64,000 nt of DNA, taken from contig NZ_JYJK01000044.1 of the NCBI RefSeq assembly GCF_003263785.1, forward strand, positions 62,001 to 126,000. Direction: 5' to 3'. Shown piece after piece: positions 46,078-57,721 of the stretch. A program made the translations under genes and the position numbers. How positions within the stretch are numbered: position 1 is the first letter of the stretch; the number at the start of each line of letters is the position of its first letter. The notes under the pieces are model-generated. The model searched no databases. It was not told where the DNA came from and saw nothing but the letters and a program-made list of their open reading frames with translations. Source of the stretch: Vibrio variabilis. Its GTDB lineage: Bacteria > Pseudomonadota > Gammaproteobacteria > Enterobacterales > Vibrionaceae.

Positions 46078-47217
46078 TTAGAACTCGATGTTACGACCGA
46101 AGTTCATTGGCCAGTTAGTTGGGTTCTTCTTGCCTTCACGGATGTAGCGACACTCTGCCAACCATGTCAGTAGTTCCCAACCGAATGCTGCTGTTAGTAG
46201 CGCATCTTTCTCGTCAGAGTTCTTCTGAGGAGCAAATTCCGCGATATCTGCACCTACTAGGTTGATACGCTTAGTTGCACGAAGCTTACGGAAGATGTCG
46301 TAGTACATGCGCGCAGAAACACCGAATGGATCTGGGCTTGAGTTTGCACTGTGGTCTAGAAGATCTAGGCCATCTAGGTCAAACGTTAGGTAAACCGGAC
46401 GACCGTCGCCTTGCTTCTCTAGGATTTGCTCAACGATGTAGTCGATGCCTAGGTCGTAGATTTCATCCGCTAGGAAGAAGTTACCACCAATCGCTTTCGC
46501 TTTGCCTTGCTGTGATGCACACCAGCGGCCACGCATACCGAGGCTGAAGCTGGTTGATGGATCCATTGCACCTTCTGATGCTAGGCGGCAGTACCAGTTG
46601 CCTGAGTATGACTCGTAGTCGAAGTCTTTGCGAGTCAGTAGGTCAAAGTGACCATCGATGTGGATGAGCGATACCGGGCCGTGAACTTTCGCCAGTGCCG
46701 CTGGACCTGGGTAGGCCACTGTGTGGTCACCACCGAAGAAGAATGGTGTGATACCGTGGTTAACCACCATGTCGTCTACCACTTCTTGTGCTGCACGCAT
46801 TTCTTCGTCTAGGTTGAACTGACCTAGGCCATCCCAGTTTCCGTAGTCAATGATGTTACACAGTTCGAACGGCATAGTACCGTCTTGGTGAATCATGCCC
46901 ATACCCGTTTTTGATGCTTCACGGATAGCAGCAGGACCGAACTTGTGACCACCTGCGTTTGGTGAGCACTTATCCATAGTTAGACCGTACATTGCAATGT
47001 CAACGCCTTCGAAGCTGTTCACATAAGGCGCACCAAATGCACCAACGTGCTGCTTACCTAGCAGGCTAAATGCTTCAACGCCTTGCTCAGCCATGCGTGC
47101 TTGCATAGGAGCAATGTCTTCGTTGATGTAGAAATCCGCATCTGACTTGTTCCAGTAGATGTCTTGGTATAGGTCTAGTTTGTCTTTCGCAATTTCAACA
47201 CGTTTTGGTTTAAACAT
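46078..47217 (-). CDS. Ureohydrolase (arginase/agmatinase superfamily), substrate unknown
   Basis: A 379-residue member of the binuclear-manganese ureohydrolase superfamily. The metal ligands are conserved: FFFGGDHTVAYPG near residue 159 (His), SLIHIDGHFDLL near 183 (Asp, His, Asp), and YLTFDLDGLDLLDHSANSSP near 275 (Asp, Asp). The protein is about 70 residues longer than typical agmatinases, with extra sequence at the N-terminus (to about 70) and C-terminus. The third motif reads DHSANSSPDP where classical enzymes have DPAFAPG-like residues, so the substrate pocket may differ. It is divergent from an AraC-type regulator. A guanidino-compound hydrolase is the safe call; arginase, agmatinase or guanidinobutyrase cannot be decided. 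Intact. Confidence 0.82.
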   Translation of the reverse strand: MFKPKRVEIAKDKLDLYQDIYWNKSDADFYINEDIAPMQARMAEQGVEAFSLLGKQHVGAFGAPYVNSFEGVDIAMYGLTMDKCSPNAGGHKFGPAAIREASKTGMGMIHQDGTMPFELCNIIDYGNWDGLGQFNLDEEMRAAQEVVDDMVVNHGITPFFFGGDHTVAYPGPAALAKVHGPVSLIHIDGHFDLLTRKDFDYESYSGNWYCRLASEGAMDPSTSFSLGMRGRWCASQQGKAKAIGGNFFLADEIYDLGIDYIVEQILEKQGDGRPVYLTFDLDGLDLLDHSANSSPDPFGVSARMYYDIFRKLRATKRINLVGADIAEFAPQKNSDEKDALLTAAFGWELLTWLAECRYIREGKKNPTNWPMNFGRNIEF

Positions 47218-47308
47218 GGATAATTCCTCTAGTTAATGGAGAAGTCGCTGCGGCGGCCTCTCAAGATAAGACTATTATAGTGGCTAAACTGGGCAATATT
47301 AATTACAC

Positions 47309-47338
47309 TTCCGGACAGTGACATGATATTTCAGGACA
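47309..47338. promoter_or_regulatory. Two direct repeats spaced 21 bp, probable AraC-type operator
   Basis: TTCCGGACA (47309-47317) and TTCAGGACA (47330-47338) lie in the same orientation exactly 21 bp apart, two helical turns, as typical for AraC-family sites. They sit in the divergent promoter region between the ureohydrolase and the AraC-type gene. Confidence 0.6.
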
Positions 47339-47344
47339 TATTCT

Positions 47345-48370
47345 GTGTATTCTTTGAACCACCAGCACTTCTTACAAGCGATTATTGGTCATTGGGAAGC
47401 GATCGTACGCCAATCCCTAGGCCGTGACTTCGATGCTCAGCTGTTTCTACGTAAAGCAGGCATAGTGCGTATCACTCAAGGGCACTACCATCCGATCCAG
47501 GTCTCTCAAGTACATCAGTTGATTGATCTCACCGTAAACCAACTGCACATTGACGGGCTAGGCCTGCGAATCGCTCAACGACTCAAACTTCAAGATATGG
47601 GCGCTTGGGGCTATGCGATGATCAACTGTCAGAATATTAAGCAGTTGCTCGATACCGGGTTACAATTTTCGTTTGTGACCAAAGATTATGTGGATATTCA
47701 TATTGGCTACGACAGTGAGTGGGCTTACATTACGATTGTTGACCGCTCCGAAGGACGCTCTGCACAGCACTACAATGTTGAAGAGTCTCTGTGCCACTAC
47801 TACCTTGGAGTAAAAAACTTTCTTGGCGACTTGTTTGAACCTCAATATGTTTTTGTCGATTTTTCCTACGATGAGCCAAGCTACGCGCCGTTGTATCGAG
47901 AGATATTTACCGACAACTTGAGTTTTAACGCCAAGGCCAACCAATTACGCTTTCCGGTCACTTGGGTGCTCCATGATATTACCCTACAACCTGCAATCAT
48001 TGCCCACATCGCCACTGTGCAAAGCCAGCAACTCGACGATAGCCTTGACTCTCCGCTGAGCTACCAAATTCGCTTTAAGCTACTCAGCCAAATGAAATAC
48101 GGCTTACCAACGATGGAAATGGTGGCAGACGACCTTAACATGACCTCTCGCACGCTTAGACGTAAACTAGACGCGGAACACACCACCTTTAAGCAGCTAG
48201 TATTGGATACTCGAATGCAGCTTGCCAAAGAGTACTTGGCCAATTCCTCGCTGCCCATTGCTGAAATTGCAGAGCTACTCAACTACCACTCTGCACCACC
48301 CTTTTTTCGCGCGTTCAGCAAGTTTGAGGGCTGTAGCCCAAAGCAATACAGACAGTCCGCCTCAAAATAA
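47345..48370 (+). CDS. AraC-family transcriptional regulator
   Basis: A 341-residue regulator with an N-terminal ligand-binding domain of the OruR/Arabinose_bd type (about residues 20-205) and a C-terminal double HTH (MEMVADDLNMTSRTLRRKLD near 253 and IAEIAELLNYHSAPPFFRAF near 301). The last motif ends with the family FxxxxGCSPKQYR element. The start is taken as GTG 47345; an alternative initiation farther in cannot be excluded, as no good ribosome site is seen. Relatives with this N-terminal domain control arginine/ornithine or betaine catabolism, which suits the neighbouring ureohydrolase. It probably regulates both flanking metabolic genes. Intact. Confidence 0.85.
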   Translation: MYSLNHQHFLQAIIGHWEAIVRQSLGRDFDAQLFLRKAGIVRITQGHYHPIQVSQVHQLIDLTVNQLHIDGLGLRIAQRLKLQDMGAWGYAMINCQNIKQLLDTGLQFSFVTKDYVDIHIGYDSEWAYITIVDRSEGRSAQHYNVEESLCHYYLGVKNFLGDLFEPQYVFVDFSYDEPSYAPLYREIFTDNLSFNAKANQLRFPVTWVLHDITLQPAIIAHIATVQSQQLDDSLDSPLSYQIRFKLLSQMKYGLPTMEMVADDLNMTSRTLRRKLDAEHTTFKQLVLDTRMQLAKEYLANSSLPIAEIAELLNYHSAPPFFRAFSKFEGCSPKQYRQSASK

Positions 48371-48411
48371 CCCGGCGAATCTCCCTAAGCCAGTAACAGT
48401 CGGTTACAAGC

Positions 48412-48444
48412 AAAAAAAGCCCAGTCCAAAGGACCGGGCTTAAA
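48412..48444. terminator. Bidirectional terminator between the AraC-type gene and the Ldh_2 gene
   Basis: AAGCCCAGTCC pairs with GGACCGGGCTT (one mismatch) around AAA, with a seven-A run on the left that becomes the U-tract for the leftward gene. The genes are convergent. Confidence 0.87.
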
Positions 48445-48466
48445 ATCATGTGCGTATGATTTTCAA

Positions 48467-49642
48467 TTAGTTACGGATAGTTTCCGCAGCGCGCTCAGCG
48501 CCAACTTTTGCTTCCCACTTCGCGTTTAGCTCTTCGATTGAAGTACCAGAACGTTTTAGGAAGTCTTTGAAACCGTCCCAGTGAGCGTCCATTACTTGGT
48601 GCTCATCAGTTGCAGTTGCAAGCGCTTTTAGACCCCACTCATCTGGGATGAATACTTCGTTGAAGCCAGCGCGTGGACGGTTTTCTTTGATCGCTTTAAC
48701 GAACATGTCAGACTTGCGCTTCACTTCTTCGATAGGGCCGAAGTGGCTTGGGTCGATCACTAGGATGTAAGAACCGCCTACTGGACATGGTGCATCTTCC
48801 ATAGTGAAGAAGTCACTTGGTACCGCTGGAAGCTCAGGAGCAATCTTACCTTTCGGGTTGATGATTGCTGTCATTACTTCGTTCCAGATGTTTAGCGAGT
48901 ACAGACGTGGTGTTAGGAACGTCCATGGTGCTTTACAGTCAGCAACGCGGCCGTAACCTTCGATTAGAGAGCCCCACTTACGAGCGTCAGCCGTTAGCTC
49001 ACCCGTGTCTTGGTCAACAAGTGCAGCAACGTGTAGGTCGCGGTCGTTTACGATAGCGTCACAGATGTGAGAGTCGTAACCTTCACCGATCATGATAGAC
49101 GTTACTAGAGGAAGCTCTTCACCACCTACTAGAGCCGCATCGAACGGAGGGCAAGACATTGCTGGATCCATGCCGCCGAATGGTGCGTTTAGAGGTACAG
49201 AGTTGTTTGAAGACATAGCGAACATGCCTTCTTTCATAGCCATCTGTGTGTAGTTAGAGAAGTTGCCGCCGTCACAGTGGTCGTAACCGAATACGATTGA
49301 GATACCGTGCTTACGTGCTTTCTCGATAGCCGTTTGAGCCATTAGCGTACATACGTAGTGGCCAGAAGACTTCTTACCGTTGTAAACAGCCCAAGTGTCA
49401 CCTTCAGACTCGATTTCTGGAGTCGTAGTCGTGTCAAGGATGCCCGCTTCGTAAGGGATAGTTACCGCTTCGATAACACCTAGACCTTGGTGTAGTTTAC
49501 CCTGTAGGCCACCTACAAGTAGGTTGTGCGCTAGGATATCAGCGTGCTCTTGAGATGCACCGATGTGCTTCCAAGATTCGGAAACGATGAATGAGAAGTA
49601 CTCGTTGTTAAACGTAGTAGTAGGGCTGCTAACTTTAGCCAT
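48467..49642 (-). CDS. Ldh_2 family (malate/L-lactate/YlbC/AllD type) oxidoreductase, divergent
   Basis: A 391-residue protein of the type-2 malate/lactate dehydrogenase superfamily, which reduces 2-oxoacids or imino acids with NAD(P)H. Recognisable blocks are GGLQGKLHQGLGVIEA near residue 50 (equivalent of the catalytic SHG region), SSNNSVPLNAPFGGMDPAMS near 144, and GGSYILVIDPSHFGP near 301. The usual NSxPxxAPxGG block is kept, but the segment after it (LPLVTSIMIGEGYDSHICDA) departs from the common DMATS-x-GKI cofactor-site sequence. Substrate unknown. It is on the ureohydrolase strand but is separated from it by the AraC-type gene. Intact and strongly codon-biased, suggesting high expression. 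Confidence 0.78.
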   Translation of the reverse strand: MAKVSSPTTTFNNEYFSFIVSESWKHIGASQEHADILAHNLLVGGLQGKLHQGLGVIEAVTIPYEAGILDTTTTPEIESEGDTWAVYNGKKSSGHYVCTLMAQTAIEKARKHGISIVFGYDHCDGGNFSNYTQMAMKEGMFAMSSNNSVPLNAPFGGMDPAMSCPPFDAALVGGEELPLVTSIMIGEGYDSHICDAIVNDRDLHVAALVDQDTGELTADARKWGSLIEGYGRVADCKAPWTFLTPRLYSLNIWNEVMTAIINPKGKIAPELPAVPSDFFTMEDAPCPVGGSYILVIDPSHFGPIEEVKRKSDMFVKAIKENRPRAGFNEVFIPDEWGLKALATATDEHQVMDAHWDGFKDFLKRSGTSIEELNAKWEAKVGAERAAETIRN

Positions 49643-49719
49643 GGTAATGTCCTCTGTATAAGTAGGAATACGTTTTTATGAAAACTGTAGTCACTTTAAC
49701 CGAAAAGACGAAATTCAGA

Positions 49720-49777
49720 AGTAACATACTGGATGGTGTTACTTAAACTGTTACCCGTTTTGATGACAAATGTCACA
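49720..49777. promoter_or_regulatory. Possible operator and CRP-like site upstream of the Ldh_2 gene
   Basis: AGTAACA (49720-49726) and TGTTACT (49737-49743) form an inverted repeat. A CRP-like site GATGA-CAAATG-TCACA lies at 49762-49777 (two mismatches in one half). Both are between the Ldh_2 start and the eno terminator. The regulator is unknown. Confidence 0.4.
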
Positions 49778-49796
49778 AATCTGAGCCATTATTTTG

Positions 49797-49829
49797 GCAA
49801 AAAAAAGTCGCTCTAACGAGCGACTTTTT
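49797..49829 (-). terminator. Terminator of eno
   Basis: A perfect 12-bp stem (AAAAAGTCGCTC with GAGCGACTTTTT) around TAAC, with A and T runs, lies 22 bases beyond the eno stop. Confidence 0.93.
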
Positions 49830-49851
49830 GATGTCTCTTAAAAATCAAGAA

Positions 49852-51165
<1,314 letters not shown>

Positions 51166-51228
51166 TCATTAAATATAAATGTCAAATTTAGGGCAGCCGC
51201 ACAACCTTCGCTGCCGCCCGTATCCTTT

Positions 51229-52962
<1,734 letters not shown>

Positions 52963-53031
52963 TTATCACATTCAAAATTTTTATTTTTTGCTTCAAATCA
53001 ATAGTAGAAACGTACACCAGTGAGAACCGGT

Positions 53032-53838
53032 TCACAAATCCGAGCAGTTTTCTTGTTTTTTTACATCATTCCAAAACGCATCTAGCTCTTGAAGGCTGAA
53101 GTCCGTCAATAACTTACCTTCCTCCGCAACACGCGCCTCTACCCCCTTAAATCGGCGAGAAAATTTGTCGTTGGCTTTTCTTAGCGCCACTTCAGGATCT
53201 TTCTGCAAATGGCGAGCAAGATTCACTGCTGCAAACAAGAGATCGCCGACTTCTTCTTCCAATTTGTCTTCGTTTACATCGACTTGAATCGCTTCTTCAA
53301 CGACCTCTTCAATCTCTTCTTGAACCTTCTCAACCACAGATCCAAGTGCATCCCAATCGAAGCCAAATTTTGCGCAACGTTTCTGGATTTTGTTGGCTTT
53401 GGAAAGCGCAGGAAGCGACTGTGGTATTGAGTCTAGAATACTTTGCGCAGTTTTGCCTAGTTGGGCTTTTTCCTTCTGTTTCTCGGCTTCCCAGTTAGCG
53501 TTGATCGCCGCTTCATCTTCAAACTCGACGTCAGAAAAAACGTGCGGATGGCGACGGGTGAGCTTCTCGTTAAGCCCTTCTACTACCTCATTAAAATCAA
53601 ACAGCCCCTGCTCTTTGGCCATCTGGCTGTAGAAGATGACTTGGAACAGCAAATCGCCCAACTCTTCTTTTAGGTTCGGCCAATCTTTGTTGTGAATCGC
53701 ATCGACCACCTCAAAGGTTTCTTCGATAGTGTGAGGCACAATGGTGTCGAAGGTTTGCTTTCTATCCCATGGGCAGCCTTTTTCTTCGTCGCGAAGCTGC
53801 GCCATGATGGTGAGGAGTTGGTCTATAGGTTGGGTCAT
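53032..53838 (-). CDS. mazG: Nucleoside triphosphate pyrophosphohydrolase
   Basis: MazG hydrolyses NTPs and dNTPs to monophosphates and in E. coli lowers (p)ppGpp in starved cells. 268 residues with tandem MazG domains: the first has RDEEKGCPWDRKQTFDTI near residue 16, with EELGDLLFQVIFYSQ near 59. The second has EEVGDLLFAAVNLARHL near 199. The EExxE/ExxD metal-binding helices are conserved in both. It is adjacent to relA, but no mazEF toxin-antitoxin genes lie between them as they do in E. coli. Intact. Confidence 0.95.
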   Translation of the reverse strand: MTQPIDQLLTIMAQLRDEEKGCPWDRKQTFDTIVPHTIEETFEVVDAIHNKDWPNLKEELGDLLFQVIFYSQMAKEQGLFDFNEVVEGLNEKLTRRHPHVFSDVEFEDEAAINANWEAEKQKEKAQLGKTAQSILDSIPQSLPALSKANKIQKRCAKFGFDWDALGSVVEKVQEEIEEVVEEAIQVDVNEDKLEEEVGDLLFAAVNLARHLQKDPEVALRKANDKFSRRFKGVEARVAEEGKLLTDFSLQELDAFWNDVKKQENCSDL

Positions 53839-53857
53839 GTTGGGTTCCTGGTTACGA

Positions 53858-53894
53858 CAAGGGCGAGTGTGGTAGCACTCGCCCTTGGTTTTTG
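53858..53894. other. Strong hairpin between relA and mazG
   Basis: A perfect 12-bp stem (CAAGGGCGAGTG with CACTCGCCCTTG) around TGGTAG. The T-rich tract (GTTTTTGTTTTG) is on the plus-strand 3' side, so it terminates rightward, antisense-direction transcription. For the leftward genes mazG and relA it is a hairpin without a U-tract. Confidence 0.7.
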
Positions 53895-53922
53895 TTTTGT
53901 TTGGGTTGGGAGCGCGTGTTTT

Positions 53923-56144
53923 TTACCCCAACCGCTTCACATTCATCACATCTTTAATCTGCTCAATACGCTTAGTCACGCGCGACAATACCTCAATATT
54001 GTTCACTTCCAGATCAAAGTCCATGATAGACAATTGGCGTTTGTAATCACTGCGACTCTTCATGCTGGTCACCTTGATCTTTTCGTTGGTCAGCAAGGTC
54101 GTGATGTCTTTCAGTAGACCGCCACGTTCCATCGCCTCAACACGAATCGTCAAAATGTATGAACCAACAAATCCGCTGCCCCAAACCGTATCAATAATAC
54201 GCTCTGGCGCGTGATGGCTAAGCTCTTCTAGCTGCTCACAGTCAGCGCGGTGCACTGAGATACCGCGTCCTTGGGTGATATAGCCTTTTATCTGGTCGCC
54301 TGGAATTGGCTGACAGCAGCGCGCTAAGTGAGTCATTAGATTATCAACACCTTCCACTACCACCGCATCTTTATGCGGGCGGCTTTGCGCTGGCGCTTTG
54401 TTCTCTGACTCTTGCAGCTTCTCCAGCGCTTGCTGATCTTCTTCTTCCGCGGTTGGCTTGTTTACCAAGGCATTGATGTGGTTGATGATCTGGTTGATTC
54501 TCAGGTCACCGCTGCCAACACCGACATACAGCTCATCGGCGGAATTCACGTTGAAGCGTTTTAGTGCGTACTGTTCGGCATCTTTGAGAGTTGCACCGAT
54601 TTTAGTCAGCTCAGCCTCAAGGATCTCTCGACCCGCTTCTAAATTCTTCTCACGGCTTTGTTTTCTAAACCATGCGTTGATCTTCGCGCGTGCTCGACCA
54701 GAGTGCACAAAACCCGTTGACGGATTGAGCCAGTCACGAGATGGGTTTGGCTCTTTCGCGGTGATGATTTCAACCTGATCACCCATTGCGAGCTTATGGG
54801 TAAACGGGACAATACGTCCACCTACCTTAGCGCCAATGCATCGATGCCCCACTTCAGAGTGAATGTGGTAAGCGAAATCAAGCGGTGTCGCGCCCATAGG
54901 TAAGTCGACTACGTCGCCGCGTGGCGTAAACGCATAAACGCGGTCATCAAACACCTGACTTCGAAGCTCATCAAGCATCTCACCAGAGTCTGACATCTCT
55001 TCTTGCCAATCGAGTAGTTTACGCAGCCAAGTGATCTTCTCATCATATCCGCTGCGACCACCACTGCCCCCTTCCTTGTACTTCCAGTGCGCTGCAACAC
55101 CCAACTCGGAGTCTTCGTGCATCTGCTTAGTACGGATTTGGATTTCAATGGTTTTACCTTCTGGTCCCAAGATCACGGTATGAATCGATTGGTAACCATT
55201 CGGTTTTGGGTTGGCGACGTAATCGTCGAACTCGCTAGGTAAGTGCTTGTATTTGGTATGCACGACGCCCAGTGCCGCGTAGCAGTCTTGCAAACGCTCA
55301 GCGATGATTCGCACTGCGCGCACATCAAACAACTCGTCAAAATCCAGATTCTTCTTCTGCATCTTGCGCCAGATACTGTAGATGTGCTTTGGACGGCCAC
55401 TGACTTCAGCCAAGATGTTTGAAGCTTGCATCTCACTGGTTAGGTCATCAACAAAGTCCTTGATGTATTGCTCACGGACGATACGACGTTCAGAAAGCTG
55501 CTTGGCAATTTGTTTGTAAGTGTCTGGCTGCTGGTAGCGGAAGGCGTAGTCTTCGATTTCCCATTTGAGCTGACCGATACCAAGGCGGTTGGCAAGCGGT
55601 GCATAGATGTTGGCACACTCTTTCGCGCCGCGCGGCGCACGTCATCTGGCTCATTTTTAACTTCACGCAGGTTACAGATACGCTCTGCAAGCTTAATCAC
55701 TACGCATCGGAAGTCATCTACCATCGCAAGTAGCATGCGACGCACGTTATCGACTTGCCCCGACGCCTCTGAATCTTGAAGGGTGACATTAAGCTGACCG
55801 ATAGCGGCCATTTCTTCCACGCCGTCGATCAGTTTGATGATTTCTTTGCCGTAGTTTTCTTCTAGTAGCTCGCGATCGTAGAGGCCACTTGAGACGACTG
55901 GATAGAGCTGTGCTGCCACCAGCGTGGCTTTATCCATAGACAGGGTAATGAGGATTTCATTCATCTCTCTCCCGCGCCACAACAGCAAGGCCCCTTGCTC
56001 ACTATCGGCAACGATTTCCTCGCACTGACGATACACGTCTTTCAATCTTTTTGAGGTGTTTTTATCTTGCTTAAGTGACGCAATCCAATTATCCAAATTG
56101 AACTGCTCTTCTGGGTTCAAATGCGCGCTTCTTACCGCAACCAT
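53923..56144 (-). CDS. relA: GTP pyrophosphokinase RelA (frame broken by a 1-base loss)
   Basis: The ribosome-associated (p)ppGpp synthetase. The N-terminal pseudo-hydrolase domain lacks the HD catalytic pair, as in RelA proper. The synthetase domain includes GRPKHIYSIWRKMQKK, DVRAVRIIAERLQDCYAALG and NPKPNGYQSIHT. The TGS domain has DRVYAFTPRGDVVDLPMGAT, and a zinc-finger/ACT C-terminus follows (ARCCQPIPGDQIKGYI, then ILTIRVEAMERGGLLKDITT). The frame breaks at about 55626: RRAARKSVPTS should read RRAAAKECANIY, restored by one base of a CC/GG pair. Corrected length is 740 residues. The ATG at 56144 gives the normal MVAVRSAHLNPEEQF start. Confidence 0.95.
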
Positions 56145-56212
56145 TTCTTTTTCTTCCTAGTTTATTGGTTCACTAACCTATCCCAGTTAGCGTTATTACT
56201 ATGACATCTGCG

Positions 56213-57526
56213 CTATTTTTCAAACAACGCCATCGACTCAAGATGACTGGTATGAGGGAACATATCCATCATACCTAAACGAGTCAATGAATAGCCTTGT
56301 TCAAGTAGGCTCTGACTGTCTCTCGCAAGGGTAGCAGGATTGCAAGAAACATAAAGGACACGTGTCGCACCTAATGCGGAAACTTGGTCGATAACACCAC
56401 TCGCACCTGCCCTCGCAGGATCTAACAAAATCTTATCAAACTGCTGCGATGCCCAAGGTTGCTGTGATAGCTCTTGTTCCAAATTCGCCTGATAAAATTC
56501 GACATTCGAAAGGCCATTAAGTTTCGCATTGTCCGCCGCCCAATCGACCATATCTTGCACCCCTTCAACGCCAACCACATGGGCGCTTTGCTTAGCAAGT
56601 GGCAGAGTAAAGTTGCCTAGGCCGCAGAACAGGTCTAACACGCGATCGGTTGACTCTGGTGCCAGCCATTCAAGCGCTTGAGCCACCATGCGAGCATTGA
56701 TCGCTTGGTTAACTTGAATAAAGTGCGATGGCAAAAATGGCAGCTTCACGCCGACTTCGCTATAAAACGGCTGCTCGCCGACGACTCTATCGAGCTGATT
56801 CGCTTCTGGCATAAAGTAGAGCGTCACGCCTGCTTGCTCTGCAAACGCTTTTAAACGCGCTTGGTCTTTATCCGTCAACGGTTTGGTATGACGAATGACC
56901 GCAACCGGCTCAGCATCACCAAGCACAAGTTCAAGATGTCCCAATATCGCTTGCTGCTTGAAGTCAGCAAAAATGCTACGTAGCTGAGGGATCAGAGCAT
57001 TGAGTCTGTCATCAAGCACAGGGCAGTGGTCAACATCGACAATCTGATTGCTCTGCTTTCGGCGAAAGCCCATCACGAGACCGCGCTGCTTATCGAGGTG
57101 GATACTGAGCCTTGCTCGGCGGCGATAGCCCAGCCCTTGGCCAGTAATGGATGGTGACAGTTCCAACGTTTGGCCTGCAAACTTAGTCATCAGCTGCGAC
57201 AGTACGCGCTCTTTGTTCGCGATTTGTGCTTCGCGCTCTAGGTGCTGTTGATTGCAACCACCACACTCGTTGTAGTGCGGACAAAATGGCTCAACACGCT
57301 GCTCAGCGGGCTTGAGAATTTTGATCAGGTTCGCTTTAGCAAATTTGGCTTTGCTTTCGGTCAGTTGCACCAACACCTTTTCATCTGCAAGCGCGCCCTC
57401 AACAAACACCGGTTTTTTGTTGAGATAGCCGATACCGGCACCGTGGTGATCCATGCGTTCAATCTGCACTTCTTGGTGCTTTTTGGAGAAAGAGGTTTTC
57501 TTTGTTGGTTTAAAAAAACGTGCCAT
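56213..57526 (-). CDS. rlmD: 23S rRNA (uracil-1939-C5)-methyltransferase
   Basis: Methylates U1939 of 23S rRNA using SAM. 437 residues from the Met at 57526 ([13 protein letters not shown]); a TRAM domain comes first ([20 protein letters not shown]). The 4Fe-4S cysteines are in [15 protein letters not shown] near residue 84 with a fourth in DHCPVLDD near 166. The SAM site [16 protein letters not shown] is near 291, and the nucleophile Cys with its helper is in [13 protein letters not shown] near 387. It is upstream of relA on the same strand, an arrangement shared with E. coli, and divergent from barA. Intact. Confidence 0.95.
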   Translation of the reverse strand: MARFFKPTKKTSFSKKHQEVQIERMDHHGAGIGYLNKKPVFVEGALADEKVLVQLTESKAKFAKANLIKILKPAEQRVEPFCPHYNECGGCNQQHLEREAQIANKERVLSQLMTKFAGQTLELSPSITGQGLGYRRRARLSIHLDKQRGLVMGFRRKQSNQIVDVDHCPVLDDRLNALIPQLRSIFADFKQQAILGHLELVLGDAEPVAVIRHTKPLTDKDQARLKAFAEQAGVTLYFMPEANQLDRVVGEQPFYSEVGVKLPFLPSHFIQVNQAINARMVAQALEWLAPESTDRVLDLFCGLGNFTLPLAKQSAHVVGVEGVQDMVDWAADNAKLNGLSNVEFYQANLEQELSQQPWASQQFDKILLDPARAGASGVIDQVSALGATRVLYVSCNPATLARDSQSLLEQGYSLTRLGMMDMFPHTSHLESMALFEK

Positions 57527-57539
57527 GACCAATTCCAAG

Positions 57540-57559
57540 GCAAAGCATTGATGCTTTGC
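57540..57559 (-). other. Hairpin in the rlmD leader
   Basis: GCAAAGCA and TGCTTTGC flank TTGA, 14 bases upstream of the rlmD start on the minus strand. It could influence translation start; no family recognised. Confidence 0.45.
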
Positions 57560-57721
57560 GCCTATAAAATATTGTTAGAGTTTCACTATTCTGAGTCTGA
57601 ATGATTGTCGAACAGCGCTGCTTTGATTAAGCTTACGTCATCTTGAGGATGCAATACTGGGTATTGTCCCATATCCCCCATCAGATGACACTCTGTTGGT
57701 AAATAATGATGTCGAATTAAC

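Noticed and set aside
46078-47217. Calling the ureohydrolase agmatinase (speB) or arginase (rocF)
   Set aside because: The length and the third metal motif differ from both, and no speA or arginine catabolic genes are adjacent.
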